Positions 8,583 through 17,363 of a DNA stretch of 64,000 bases are shown piece by piece. Made by a program: the position numbers and the translations under genes. The notes under the pieces are model-generated. The model was given only the letters and a program-made list of their open reading frames with translations. It was not told the origin of the DNA and did not search any database. Every line of letters starts with the position of its first letter. The stretch's first letter is position 1. Origin of the DNA: Anaerolineae bacterium (lineage in GTDB: Bacteria > Chloroflexota > Anaerolineae > Aggregatilineales > Phototrophicaceae); NCBI GenBank assembly GCA_023382675.1, contig JAHDWN010000002.1, positions 27,340-91,339 of the forward strand, given 5' to 3'.

Positions 8583-10298
8583 TCAGCCGCGGACAAAGCC
8601 GCGTGCAGCCAACCAGTCGATGATCCTCCCGGCGTTGTCCTCAGCGTCATAGGTGACGGTGTCTAGCGCGATCTCCGGCGCGAGCGGCGGCTCATACGGA
8701 TCGTCGATGCCGGTGAAGCCAGTGATCTCGCCACGCCGCGCCTTGGCGTACATGCCTTTGGTATCGCGCGCCTCGCACACGTCGAGCGGCGTATCGACGA
8801 AGACCTCGCAGAATTGATCGCCGCCGACCAGCGTCCGCACCGCATCGCGCGTCGCCCGGTAGGGGCTGATGGCCGCGCAGATGACCGCCCCGCCATGGCG
8901 CACGATCTCCGCCGCGACGAAGCCGATGCGCAGGATGTTGGCGTCGCGGTCTTCCTTGCTGAAGCCCAGGCCCTTGCTCAGATGCGTGCGCACGACATCG
9001 CCGTCGAGCACCGTCACCTGCCGCCCGCGCTCCATCAGCAGCGCGGTCAGGATCTCCGCCGTCGTGCTCTTGCCCGCGCCGCTCAGGCCGGTAAACCAGA
9101 CGCAGACGCCCTGTTTGTGGCGCGGTGGATAGCTCTCGGCGAGCACGTCGGCGACTTCCGGGCGCGTGAACCAGCCGGGCAGCGGCAGGCCTTTGTGCAG
9201 ATAGTCCTCGCGCACCTGTGTGCCACTGATGGCTGCCGTGCGTGCGCCCGCGATCACACGGCTGGCTTCTTCGTAGCGATCCTCGTCGGCCAGGTAGACC
9301 ATCTCGCTGAACGGGATCATGCGCACGCCGATCTCGTCGGCAGAGCGTGCGACCATCTCCTGCGCGTCATATGGCCCATAGAACGGCCTGCCGTAGCTGT
9401 CGTTGCCGGGGCCTGCATGATCGCGCCCGACGATGAAGTGATTCGCGCCGTGGTTGCGGCGGATGATGGCGTGCCAGACGGCCTCGCGCGGCCCGGCCAG
9501 ACGCATCGCCAGCGGCAGCAGCGACAGCACTACCCGGTCGCGGTCGTAGTAGCGATCCACCAGCGCCTTGTACGCGCGCACCCGCGTGTAGTGATCGACA
9601 TCGCCGGGCTTGGTCATGCCGACGACCGGGTGCAGCAGCAGCGTCGCATCCGACTGCTCGATGGCGCGCTTGGTCAATTCCTCGTGCGCGCGGTGCAGCG
9701 GGTTGCGCGTCTGGAAAGCGACGACATTGCTGCGCGGCAGTTCGGCCAGCCGGGCGCGGACTTCGGCGGGCGTCAGGCGCAGCGCTTTGAAGTCGTGATG
9801 CACCGGCAGATGGATGACCCGCAGCGCGCCGCTGATGAAGCGCTCGCCCCAGCGGTGCAGCTCGGCCACAAGTGGATGGCGGGCGTCCTGCGTACCGAAG
9901 ACCTCTGCCGCCAGCGCCTCGCGTGACCAGTCGTAGATCTCCTCGACCGTCATGACCGCCAGCAGGTCATTCTTGGCATCGCGCAGGGCGATCTCCGTGT
10001 CGAGTTTGACCGGCGCGTCGGCGCTGACCGGCAGCGTGATCGGGATCGGGAAGAGCATGCCATCCGCCAGCCGCATCTCGCCGAGCACGCGCTCGTAATC
10101 GGCGCGGCCCATGAAGCGGTCCAGCGGCGAGAACGCGCCCGTCGCCAGCAGTTCGAGGTCGCAGAGCGCGCGTTCGCTCAACTGGATCGACGGCAGTGTC
10201 GCCGCGTGGGCGCGCAGGGCAGCGCGCTCCTCAGGCGCTGCCACGAGCGCGATCAGCGAACCGCCATACGGTGAGATCAAGTTTTCGTTGGACGTCAT
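8583..10298 (-). CDS. Bifunctional sulfate adenylyltransferase / adenylylsulfate kinase
   Basis: 571 aa. The N-terminal about 390 residues form an ATP sulfurylase domain with FQTRNPLHRAHE (the QxRNPxHxxH substrate loop) and VGRDHAGPG. The C-terminal about 175 residues form an APS kinase with Walker A FTGLSGAGKST, LDGDVVRTHLSKGLGFS and ISPYRATRDAVR. The protein converts sulfate to APS and then PAPS in the cytoplasm. The Sat-CysC order is that of fused bacterial PAPS synthetases. No APS/PAPS reductase or sulfite reductase is nearby, so PAPS may serve assimilation encoded elsewhere or sulfotransferases. Confidence 0.93.
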   Translation of the reverse strand: MTSNENLISPYGGSLIALVAAPEERAALRAHAATLPSIQLSERALCDLELLATGAFSPLDRFMGRADYERVLGEMRLADGMLFPIPITLPVSADAPVKLDTEIALRDAKNDLLAVMTVEEIYDWSREALAAEVFGTQDARHPLVAELHRWGERFISGALRVIHLPVHHDFKALRLTPAEVRARLAELPRSNVVAFQTRNPLHRAHEELTKRAIEQSDATLLLHPVVGMTKPGDVDHYTRVRAYKALVDRYYDRDRVVLSLLPLAMRLAGPREAVWHAIIRRNHGANHFIVGRDHAGPGNDSYGRPFYGPYDAQEMVARSADEIGVRMIPFSEMVYLADEDRYEEASRVIAGARTAAISGTQVREDYLHKGLPLPGWFTRPEVADVLAESYPPRHKQGVCVWFTGLSGAGKSTTAEILTALLMERGRQVTVLDGDVVRTHLSKGLGFSKEDRDANILRIGFVAAEIVRHGGAVICAAISPYRATRDAVRTLVGGDQFCEVFVDTPLDVCEARDTKGMYAKARRGEITGFTGIDDPYEPPLAPEIALDTVTYDAEDNAGRIIDWLAARGFVRG

Positions 10299-10380
10299 GG
10301 TATGTTGTCACCCGAGAGACGCTACAGGCACGATAGGTTATCCGCTGCGCACGCGGTCTCTCGCCCGCGCTGGCCCCGCG

Positions 10381-10386
10381 ATTATA
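10381..10386 (-). promoter_or_regulatory. Probable -10 hexamer (TATAAT) for sat-cysC
   Basis: Perfect TATAAT on the minus strand about 83 nt upstream of the sat-cysC start. No good -35 is visible at 16-18 bp. Confidence 0.4.
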
Positions 10387-10506
10387 CGAGGGATTGTCGG
10401 CGGTGGGGAGGGAGAGCTGCGACGCGCATCTCTTGTGCGGTTAGGTCTGCATCGGCGACAGCCCTGCGGACGGCAGGAAGTCGCCTTCGTCACGGAATGG
10501 TCATCC

Positions 10507-11922
10507 TCAGCACTCGGCGACGTTGACCGGGATCTGCACAGCCAGCCCGCCTTCCGCTGTCTCTTTGTACTTGTCACTCATGTCGCGCGCCGTCTCCCAC
10601 ATCGTGCGAATGACCGTGTCCAGCGAGACGCGGGCGTTCTGCGGCGTGCTCTCCAGGGCGATGTGCGCGGCGGTGATCGCCTTCATCGCACCCATGGCGT
10701 TGCGCTCGATGCACGGGATCTGCACCAGCCCGCCAACCGGGTCGCAGGTCAGGCCAAGATGATGCTCCATGGCGATCTCGGCAGCCATCAACGCCTGATC
10801 GACCGTGCCACCGAGGCATTCAGTCAGCGCTGCCGCGGCCATCGCTGACGACACCCCAATCTCCGCCTGGCAGCCGCCAAGCGCCGCCGAAATCGTCGCG
10901 CCGGTCTTGAACAGGCCGCCAATGGCGCTGGCAGTCAGCAGGAAGCGCAGCGTTTCCGCGTCGCTCGCCTGGTGCGCGCAAACGAAGTGCATCAGCACCG
11001 CCGGGATCACACCGGCTGCACCGTTGGTCGGCGCGGTCACGACACGCCCGAAGGCGGCATTCTCCTCGTTGACGGCCAGCGCGAAGCAGCTGACCCATTT
11101 GACTGTGTCTTGAAACGTGCGCGGGCGCGAGCGGATCGCCTCGATCCACGCCTCATGATCGGCATACGTCGCCCCATTCATGAGCTTTCGGTGTATGTGC
11201 TTGGCGCGCCGCACCACCCGCAGCCCGCCTGGCAGATCGCCATCCGCGTGGCAGCCGCGATAGATCGAGTCCACCATCGTTGCCCAGATGCGCCGCAGCC
11301 CGGCGTCGAAGTCAGAGTCATCGCGCCAGGCACGCTCGTTCTCGCGCACCATCTCCCAGATCGACAGGTCGTGCGCACGGCAGCAATCCGCGATCTCAGC
11401 GGCGCTGGCGCAGGTGAACGGCGGCGGGCTCTCATCCTCGCCGGTCGTCTCGCCCTCGCGCACGACGAAACCACCGCCAATCGAGTAGTAAGTGCCGTCG
11501 ACGGTCGATCCGTCGCTCAGACGAGCGCTCAAGCGGATGCCGTTGGGATGAAAGGGCAGCGAGCGGTCATAATGGAAGACCAGGTCGGCGTCAGGGTTGA
11601 AGGCGACCGGCTTGCGGCCTAGCAGGGCAATTTGTCCCTCTGCTTGGGCCTGCTGGATAGCGTAGCCGATGCGCCGCGTATCGCACTGCGCCGGGTCTTC
11701 GCCACGCAAGCCCATCAGCACGGCAATGTCCGTCCCGTGGCCACGCCCGGTCTTCGCCAGTGAGCCAAACAGCTCGACCTGCACGCGCGCGACCGACTCG
11801 AAGCTGCCCGCCGCCTCCAACTCGCGCAGAAAGCGCTCGGCGGCGCGCCACGGCCCCATCGTGTGCGAACTGGATGGCCCGACACCGATCTTGAAGATGT
11901 CGAAAACGCTGATCCGCTGCAT
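10507..11922 (-). CDS. sdaA: L-serine ammonia-lyase (single-chain, iron-sulfur type)
   Basis: 471 aa, full length for the one-polypeptide enzyme. The N-terminal beta domain opens with [20 protein letters not shown]. The alpha domain carries the conserved Cys-containing stretches ([35 protein letters not shown]) and the C-terminal [15 protein letters not shown]. The enzyme deaminates L-serine to pyruvate and ammonia using a [4Fe-4S] cluster. It ends 208 bp before sat-cysC. A TATAAT at 11953-11958 on the minus strand lies about 30 nt upstream of the ATG. Confidence 0.94.
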   Translation of the reverse strand: MQRISVFDIFKIGVGPSSSHTMGPWRAAERFLRELEAAGSFESVARVQVELFGSLAKTGRGHGTDIAVLMGLRGEDPAQCDTRRIGYAIQQAQAEGQIALLGRKPVAFNPDADLVFHYDRSLPFHPNGIRLSARLSDGSTVDGTYYSIGGGFVVREGETTGEDESPPPFTCASAAEIADCCRAHDLSIWEMVRENERAWRDDSDFDAGLRRIWATMVDSIYRGCHADGDLPGGLRVVRRAKHIHRKLMNGATYADHEAWIEAIRSRPRTFQDTVKWVSCFALAVNEENAAFGRVVTAPTNGAAGVIPAVLMHFVCAHQASDAETLRFLLTASAIGGLFKTGATISAALGGCQAEIGVSSAMAAAALTECLGGTVDQALMAAEIAMEHHLGLTCDPVGGLVQIPCIERNAMGAMKAITAAHIALESTPQNARVSLDTVIRTMWETARDMSDKYKETAEGGLAVQIPVNVAEC

Positions 11923-11998
11923 GGTTGGTTATCGCTCGCTTCTCATGCGTCGATTATACATCCGGCAAAGGAGCGGTGCGTGACGCGACTTCATCAAC

Positions 11999-12033
11999 AC
12001 AACAAAAAACCCGCGCCATGAGACGCGGGTTTC
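11999..12033 (-). terminator. Terminator of the tRNA-Gln transcript
   Basis: On the minus strand AAACCCGCG and CGCGGGTTT form a 9-bp stem around an 8-nt loop, and the 3' arm runs into TTTTTTGTTG. It lies directly downstream of the tRNA. Confidence 0.8.
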
Positions 12034-12037
12034 GCTG

Positions 12038-12108
12038 CTGGGGGACCTGGATTCGAACCAGGATTAACGGATCCAAAGTCCGCGGTTCTGCCGTTGAACT
12101 ATCCCCCA
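12038..12108 (-). tRNA. tRNA-Gln (anticodon TTG)
   Basis: 71 nt. The acceptor stem TGGGGGA pairs with TCCCCCA, the D arm is GTTC/GAAC, the anticodon arm GCGGA-CTTTGGA-TCCGT carries TTG, and the T arm is CCTGG-TTCGAAT-CCAGG. The discriminator is G. CCA is not encoded (the genome continues CAG). Confidence 0.96.
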
Positions 12109-12121
12109 AGAGGCTTCAGGC

Positions 12122-12149
12122 ATTATAGCAGACACGCTGTGCGCGTCAA
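12122..12149 (-). promoter_or_regulatory. Promoter of tRNA-Gln
   Basis: On the minus strand TTGACG (12144-12149) is separated by 16 bp from TATAAT (12122-12127), which ends 14 bp before the tRNA 5' end. Confidence 0.75.
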
Positions 12150-12155
12150 TCCGCG

Positions 12156-12184
12156 TTGACAGACCACCGTCTCTCATGTTATGC
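12156..12184 (+). promoter_or_regulatory. Promoter of the cobalamin riboswitch / btu operon
   Basis: TTGACA (12156-12161), a 17-bp spacer and TTATGC (12179-12184). It sits 22 bp before the riboswitch P1 stem and is back-to-back with the tRNA promoter. Confidence 0.75.
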
Positions 12185-12206
12185 TCATCTTCACAACCTA
12201 ACGTAA

Positions 12207-12351
12207 CGAAGGCGACGGTGTGCCAGACGTTTCTGGCGCATTCGAGGGGAAGTCCGGTGAAAGTCCGGCGCTGTCGCGCAACGGTGTTGAGCAGCCACTA
12301 GCCGCTCAAAGCCCGAAAACCTCCCTCGCTTTCGCTCGTGGAGTACCTTCG
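12207..12351 (+). ncRNA. Cobalamin (B12) riboswitch aptamer
   Basis: The region contains the conserved core GGGGAAGTCCGGTGAAAGTCC followed by GGCGCTGTCGCGCAACGGTG, which corresponds to the class consensus (GGGAA..CGGTG.AA.CCG.GCTG.CCCGCAACTGT), and later a GCCCGAAAACCTCC segment. CGAAGG (12207-12212) and CCTTCG (12346-12351) can close P1. It lies just upstream of a BtuFCD-type uptake operon, the classical target, which B12 should switch off. Confidence 0.9.
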
Positions 12352-12359
12352 CGTGTAAA

Positions 12360-12443
12360 GGGAAACGAGCGTGGAAGCGGTCCCCTACAACCCATCCCGC
12401 CTCGTCGCGGGATTTTTGATCCCCGGCGAGCATGGCGTTTCCC
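12360..12443 (+). promoter_or_regulatory. Riboswitch expression platform: enclosing helix
   Basis: GGGAAACG (12360-12367) is the exact complement of CGTTTCCC (12436-12443), forming a long-range helix around the terminator hairpin at 12394. A further small hairpin, TCACC-CAGGA-GGTGA, would mask part of the btuF ribosome binding site. The platform may therefore act on both transcription and translation. The pairing is seen in sequence, the mechanism is inferred. Confidence 0.5.
12394..12417 (+). terminator. Riboswitch-controlled intrinsic terminator
   Basis: ATCCCGC / GCGGGAT make a 7-bp stem with a CTCGTC loop, followed directly by TTTT. It lies between the cobalamin aptamer and btuF, so it probably stops transcription when B12 is bound. 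Confidence 0.75.
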
Positions 12444-12474
12444 TCCGAGTGACACTCACCCAGGAGGTGAAACT

Positions 12475-13683
12475 GTGAAATCCTATGTTGTCGCCAGTTT
12501 GTTGATCGTCCTCATCCTGTTGGCCGCGCCGATCATGGCCCAGCCCGTGTCGAACCTGACCGATGGCTGCGCCGAAAGTTATGATCCCGGCGTCGATTAT
12601 TTCCCGGACAAGGTCGAGATCGCTCACGCCGAAGGGCTGAGTATCGACTACTTCGGCAACTACAAGGTCGTGACCGTACACACGCCCTGGTTCGGCGCGG
12701 GTGAGAGCGATGCCTTCACCTACGTGCTGACACAGTGCGGCACGCCCGGCCCGATTGCGGCGACGTTCCCCGTCGGCACGCAGTTCGTCGAAGTGCCTGC
12801 CGGCAGCCTGATTGCGCTTTCGACCACGGAGATGCCGCGCGTGGCGTCTCTCGGCCTGATCGACCATCTGATCGGCCTGGACAGCTTCCTGTGGACGAAC
12901 ACGCCGGAAGTCGTCGCCAAGATCGACGCCGGTGAGCTGATCGAGGTAGGCAACGGCGCGTCGATCAACGTCGAGCAGGTGCTGGATGCCGAGCCAGGGC
13001 TGGTCATCACCAACGGCACCGGCACGCCGGAATACGACGCGCATCCGGTGCTGCTGGAGGCGGGCATCCCGGTCGCTGTCGATGGCGATTACGTCGAGCC
13101 AACGCTGCTCGGCAACGCGGAGTGGATCAAATTCCTGGCCGCCTTCTACAACAGAGAAGCCGAGGCCAACGCCGTCTATGACGCCGTCGTCGCCGATTAC
13201 GAGGCCGCCGCGCAGCTTGCGGCGGGCGTCCCGGCTGACCAGCGCAAGACGATCCTCTACAACAGCTACCAGAGCTTCACCGAGTCGTGGAGTATCCCCG
13301 GCCAGCAAACCTGGGTCGGCGCGCTGCTGCACGATGCTGGCCTGGATTACGTGCTCATGGACGAAGCGCCGGATCAGCCCGCGCAGCTCAGCTTCGAGTC
13401 GGTCTACGATGCCGGGCTGGATGCGCCGGTCTGGCTGGTCAACACCTTCGGCGTCGCCACGCTCGCCGATCTGCTGGCGCAGGATGCACGCAATGCCGAT
13501 TTCGCCGCTGCGCAGTCGGGCGAGGTCTACAACAACGATGCGCGTCAGAATGCCAACGGCGGCAACGACTTCTGGGAGACGGGCGTCAACAACCCGCACC
13601 TGATCCTGCGCGATTTGATCGCCATCGCCTACCCGGATCTGCTGCCGGATCACGAGTTAATGTTCTTCCGGCGCTTGAGCTGA
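12475..13683 (+). CDS. Cobalamin-type ABC transporter substrate-binding protein (BtuF-like)
   Basis: 402 aa from a GTG start preceded by AGGAGGTGA. The frame is open further upstream, but that would run through the riboswitch. A signal peptide (SYVVASLLIVLILLAAPIMAQ) is followed by a periplasmic-binding-protein type III fold: the first lobe includes LIALSTTEMPRVASLGLIDHLIGLD and the second HDAGLDYVLMDEAPDQPAQLSFESVY. Similar proteins bind cobalamin or ferric siderophores. The upstream B12 riboswitch favours a corrinoid. First gene of btuF-btuC-btuD. Confidence 0.85.
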   Translation: MKSYVVASLLIVLILLAAPIMAQPVSNLTDGCAESYDPGVDYFPDKVEIAHAEGLSIDYFGNYKVVTVHTPWFGAGESDAFTYVLTQCGTPGPIAATFPVGTQFVEVPAGSLIALSTTEMPRVASLGLIDHLIGLDSFLWTNTPEVVAKIDAGELIEVGNGASINVEQVLDAEPGLVITNGTGTPEYDAHPVLLEAGIPVAVDGDYVEPTLLGNAEWIKFLAAFYNREAEANAVYDAVVADYEAAAQLAAGVPADQRKTILYNSYQSFTESWSIPGQQTWVGALLHDAGLDYVLMDEAPDQPAQLSFESVYDAGLDAPVWLVNTFGVATLADLLAQDARNADFAAAQSGEVYNNDARQNANGGNDFWETGVNNPHLILRDLIAIAYPDLLPDHELMFFRRLS

Positions 13684-13711
13684 CCGTAAAGACATGGGTC
13701 GAGAGGATACG

Positions 13712-14866
13712 ATGTTGAACGATAGTCATCTGGGCAGCGCTGAAGCCATCGTCACCGCGAGGACGACCCCGCTGATACCTGCCGCGCCAGCACAAGCGCC
13801 GGGCGCACTGCCGCTGCGGACGCATCTGCGCATCCCGATCTGGCCGTTTGCCCTGCTGGCGGCCATTCTGATCGGCCTGTTCTTGCTGACGCTGGCGCTT
13901 GGCTCGGTGCAGATCCCGCTCGATCAGATCCTCAAGGTGCTGGCAGGCGGCGAGGCGGATCGCGAAGCCTGGACGAACATTGTGCTCAAGTTTCGCCTGC
14001 CCAAGGCGCTGACGGCCATGCTGGCAGGCGGCGCGCTCGGCGTCGCGGGCTTGATGATGCAGACGTTCTTCCGCAACCCGCTCGCCTCGCCGGACGTGCT
14101 CGGCGTCCACGCCGGGGCGAGCCTGGGCGTGGCGCTGGTCGTGCTGACGACGGGCAGCATTGGCGGCGAGATGCTCGCGGGCATCGGCCTGGCCGGTGAC
14201 GTGAGTCTGGCCGCGGCGGCCAGCCTGGGCGCGGCGCTGACCATCGCGCTCGTGCTGCTGGTGGCACGGCGCGCGCAGAACAGCGCCACCCTGCTCCTGC
14301 TCGGCCTGATGATCGGCCAATTCACCGCTGCTTTCGTCAGTCTGCTGCTCTATTTCAGTGTGCCGGAGCGCATCCAGGCGTATGTCAACTGGGGCTTCGG
14401 CTCGTTCAGCGGCGTCAGTTGGGCGCAGATGCCGATCCTGGTCTTGGCAGTCGTCGCCGGGCTGCTGCTGGCGGGGGTGCTCGGCAAGTCGCTCAACGCC
14501 ATGCTGCTCGGCGAAACTTACGCGCGCAGTCTGGGGCTGAACGTCCAGCGCACACGGATCGGCATTATCGTCGCGACGGCGCTGCTGACCGGCGCAGTCA
14601 CGGCCTTTTGCGGGCCTATCGTCTTCATCGGCATTGCCGTGCCCCATGCCTGCCGAGGACTGCTGCGCACGTCGGATCACCGCGCGCTGATCGTGGCGGC
14701 GATTCTGGCGGGCGCGGCGGCGGCTCTGGCTGCCGGGCTGATCGCCGAACTGCCGGGCGCGCGGATCGTGCTGCCGCTGAACGCCGTCACAGCGCTCTTC
14801 GGCGCGCCGGTCGTGCTCTGGATCATTCTGCGCTGGCACGGCGCAGGGAAGGTGTTCACCTCATGA
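13712..14866 (+). CDS. FecCD/BtuC-family ABC transporter permease
   Basis: 384 aa and hydrophobic throughout, with about ten membrane segments. Family hallmarks are RLPKALTAMLAGGALGVAGLMMQTFFRNPLASPDVLG and FCGPIVFIGIAVPHACRG. The frame is open from an ATG at 13694, but GAGAGG positioned 6 nt before 13712 makes the latter the better start. The Pro/Ala-rich N-terminal extension before the first membrane helix is about 40 residues. It moves the corrinoid through the inner membrane, and its stop overlaps the btuD start (ATGA). Confidence 0.9.
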   Translation: MLNDSHLGSAEAIVTARTTPLIPAAPAQAPGALPLRTHLRIPIWPFALLAAILIGLFLLTLALGSVQIPLDQILKVLAGGEADREAWTNIVLKFRLPKALTAMLAGGALGVAGLMMQTFFRNPLASPDVLGVHAGASLGVALVVLTTGSIGGEMLAGIGLAGDVSLAAAASLGAALTIALVLLVARRAQNSATLLLLGLMIGQFTAAFVSLLLYFSVPERIQAYVNWGFGSFSGVSWAQMPILVLAVVAGLLLAGVLGKSLNAMLLGETYARSLGLNVQRTRIGIIVATALLTGAVTAFCGPIVFIGIAVPHACRGLLRTSDHRALIVAAILAGAAAALAAGLIAELPGARIVLPLNAVTALFGAPVVLWIILRWHGAGKVFTS

Positions 14867-15891
14867 CCATCGCACTGCAAACCCACGCCTTGAGCATCGG
14901 CTATCCGGTCGCACGCCGCGCGCCGATCACGCTGCTGGCCGATCTCGATGTCACACTGCAATCGGGCGAGCTGGTCTGCCTGATCGGCCCCAACGGCGCG
15001 GGCAAATCAACCCTGCTGCGAACGCTCGCCGGGCTGCAACCATCGCTCGCCGGGCTGCAACCATCGCTCGCCGGGCAGGTGCTGGTCGGCGGGCAGGACA
15101 TCGCTCAGATCGACCCGCGCGAGCGCGCCCAGCGGATCGGCATCGTGCTGACCGAGCGGCTGTCGCCCGGCCTGCTCACCGGTTACGGGCTGGTTGCGCT
15201 GGGGCGGCATCCGTACACCGACTGGATGGGGCGGCTGTCCCCGCGCGACGAAGCCGTTGTGCAGTGGGCAGTCGAGGCGGTGGCGGCGACTGAATATGCC
15301 GCGCGCCCGTTGGAAGAATGCAGCGACGGCCAGCGCCAGAAGCTGCTGATCGCGCGGGCGCTGGCGCAGGAACCGGCAGTGCTGCTGCTGGATGAGCCGA
15401 CGGCATACCTCGATCTCACCCGCCGCGTCGAGATGATGCGGCTCTTGCGCGATCTGGCGCGCACGACCGGGCGGGCGATCCTGCTCTCGACGCACGATCT
15501 GGAACTGGCGCTGCGCATGGCCGACCGTATCTGGCTGTTGGCGGAGGGCGCGCTCCACACCGGCGCGCCGGAAGATCTGGCGCTCGGCGGCGTCTTCGAA
15601 GCAGCGTTTCAGGCGGCGGGCGTGACGCTCAACGCCGCGACCGGCTCGTTCGTGCTGCAAAACGAAGCGCGCGAACCGATCCGCGTCTTTGGCGAGGGAT
15701 CGGCGCGCGCCTGGACAGAGCGCGCGCTGGAACGCGCCGGATTTTCCATATCTTCCAATGGTGCGGCCCTGCGAGTGGACGTGGCGCAAACTCCGGCCGG
15801 CAGCCGCTGGCAGCTCTGGCACAACGGCGACGCGCACGAATACCCGACGATCCACGCGCTCGTCTCAGCGCTGCGCGAGAAGAGCCATTAG
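14863..15891 (+). CDS. BtuD/FecE-type ABC transporter ATPase with C-terminal extension
   Basis: 342 aa. Walker A GPNGAGKST, signature CSDGQRQK (in place of LSGGQ), Walker B LLLDEPTAYLDL and switch His in LLSTHDLEL. The start ATG overlaps the btuC stop. Directly after Walker A a 7-residue segment (LAGLQPS) is repeated because of a 21-bp tandem duplication. The last about 90 residues form an extra domain (RVFGEGSARAWTERALERAG, HEYPTIHALVSALREK) not needed for the ATPase core. It energises corrinoid import. Confidence 0.9.
   Translation: MTIALQTHALSIGYPVARRAPITLLADLDVTLQSGELVCLIGPNGAGKSTLLRTLAGLQPSLAGLQPSLAGQVLVGGQDIAQIDPRERAQRIGIVLTERLSPGLLTGYGLVALGRHPYTDWMGRLSPRDEAVVQWAVEAVAATEYAARPLEECSDGQRQKLLIARALAQEPAVLLLDEPTAYLDLTRRVEMMRLLRDLARTTGRAILLSTHDLELALRMADRIWLLAEGALHTGAPEDLALGGVFEAAFQAAGVTLNAATGSFVLQNEAREPIRVFGEGSARAWTERALERAGFSISSNGAALRVDVAQTPAGSRWQLWHNGDAHEYPTIHALVSALREKSH
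15024..15076 (+). repeat. 21-bp in-frame tandem duplication inside btuD
   Basis: The 21-nt unit starting GCTCGCCGGGCTGCAACC occurs identically at 15024-15044 and 15045-15065, with a third partial copy (GCTCGCCGGGC) at 15066-15076. It adds seven residues to the loop after Walker A. The exact identity implies a recent event or ongoing slippage. Confidence 0.9.
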
Positions 15892-15922
15892 CGACACGCT
15901 GCCTCCATCCGCCCTACGCCTG

Positions 15923-15952
15923 TGAACAATGCTGCCGGATGAACGGTATATT
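15923..15952 (+). promoter_or_regulatory. Candidate promoter of the beta-propeller lipoprotein
   Basis: TGAACA (15923-15928), 18-bp spacer, TATATT (15947-15952), 30 bp before the chosen ATG. Confidence 0.45.
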
Positions 15953-15982
15953 AAGGGTGATCATAGGCCGGAAGGTGGCGCA

Positions 15983-17302
15983 ATGTTGTCTTTTTTCAGA
16001 CGTTTGGGGGTGTTGGGTTGCGTCGTGGTTCTAGTCAGTGCCTGTGCGCCCGCATCTATCGGTACACCAGCCCTGCCACCGCTGCCGACAGTTTGCCTGC
16101 TCAACGAACCCATCGCCCAGACATCCGCCGATGATCGTGACCCTCAACCTTCCGTCGATGAGCGTCGCTTTGCGTTCGTCGGCCATCACGAGGGCAACCC
16201 GGAGGTGTATCTGATCACGCGTGGCATGTTCCCCCCGCATAATATCTCCAACACGCCGTTTGACGACTACGCGCCGATCTGGTCGCCGGATAATCGCTTC
16301 ATCGCTTACATGCACCGTGCGCAGCAGTACACTCATAATCCCAGCCAGATTCGCCTCTATGAAGTCGAAACAGGGGTTACGCGTGTGATCATGCCGCGTT
16401 ACGCCAATATCTCGCACCCGCTCTGGGCGCAGGGTGGGCGCGCGCTCATTTTCCGGCGCGAGCAGGATGTCATCCGCTACGACACGGAAACCGGGCAGAT
16501 GGATGTGCTGATGTCGTACCCAAACCCCTATGTCTCAGGCGACGTGGGGACACTTTCGCCCGATGGCGAGACTCTGGCGATCAGCATGTGGGTCGGGCGG
16601 GGTGTCGAGGTTATGCTGATCAATACGCGGGATGGCAGCGTCGAACATACCAACAGCGCAGACTTCCTCAACTATATCTCCCTGCTGCGCTGGTCGCCGG
16701 ATGGGACGCGCCTGGCGATGGCGCAAGGGTCGCATCCCGGGCCACTGCTGCTCCTCTATGATCGACACACGGCGCTGACGTTCAACCCCGCAAGAGGTTC
16801 TCGGGGCGCAGTCTTCAACGTCGAATGGTCGCCGGATGGCCGCCTGGCCTGGACACAAAACATTATGGACGAACACAACCGGCCCCACACGCGCCTATTC
16901 GTCGCGGGCGCTGATCTTACGCATCCTCGCGAACTCTTGAGCGTAGAGCACAACATCGACCAGATCGCCTGGTCGCCATCACGCGATCAGATCGCCTTCA
17001 ACACCTACGCGGGCGTTTACGTCGCGGATGTGGCCTCCGGCCTTTTCCATGACTTCATCCAGGGTTGGGGACGAGTCAGCGCCATTACATGGTCAGGCAG
17101 CGGCAATTACCTGGCGAGCTTCCTGATTAGCAGTCCCCGCTTCATCTCCGGCGTCGCGCTGGTAGATGTGCGCACCGGCGCGCGGGCGGTCTACGGCAGA
17201 GCAACGTCTCGAGGCTGGATCAACAACACCGATCAACTGCTGGTAGAACGCGGCGAACGAGGAAATCTCGATATCGATCTCCTCACCCTGTGCGATCTGT
17301 AG
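15983..17302 (+). CDS. TolB/WD40-like beta-propeller lipoprotein
   Basis: 439 aa from ATG 15983 (GGAAGGTGG upstream). The lipobox LVSAC near residue 22 predicts lipid anchoring on the outer face of the membrane. At least five blades carry the TolB-type WSPDG/WSPD signature (YAPIWSPDNRFIAYM, LRWSPDGTRLAMA, NVEWSPDGRLAWTQ, IAWSPSRDQIAF, ITWSGSGNYLAS). Such propellers are protein-interaction scaffolds or sensors, and no partner is indicated. It sits alone between the btu operon and the inositol transporter. Confidence 0.75.
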   Translation: MLSFFRRLGVLGCVVVLVSACAPASIGTPALPPLPTVCLLNEPIAQTSADDRDPQPSVDERRFAFVGHHEGNPEVYLITRGMFPPHNISNTPFDDYAPIWSPDNRFIAYMHRAQQYTHNPSQIRLYEVETGVTRVIMPRYANISHPLWAQGGRALIFRREQDVIRYDTETGQMDVLMSYPNPYVSGDVGTLSPDGETLAISMWVGRGVEVMLINTRDGSVEHTNSADFLNYISLLRWSPDGTRLAMAQGSHPGPLLLLYDRHTALTFNPARGSRGAVFNVEWSPDGRLAWTQNIMDEHNRPHTRLFVAGADLTHPRELLSVEHNIDQIAWSPSRDQIAFNTYAGVYVADVASGLFHDFIQGWGRVSAITWSGSGNYLASFLISSPRFISGVALVDVRTGARAVYGRATSRGWINNTDQLLVERGERGNLDIDLLTLCDL

Positions 17303-17363
17303 CGGCGGCGCCTGCGTCATTCACGCATTCTGCAATCCACGGAGCGATGAACAGTTCGCCCAC

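Noticed and set aside
12220-12474. 85-codon N-terminal extension of the BtuF-like protein
   Set aside because: This DNA is the cobalamin riboswitch and its terminator. The signal peptide starts at the GTG at 12475, which has a strong ribosome binding site.
13586-14839. 417-codon minus-strand open frame opposite btuC
   Set aside because: Gln/Arg-rich antisense shadow with no fold. btuC is clear on the other strand.
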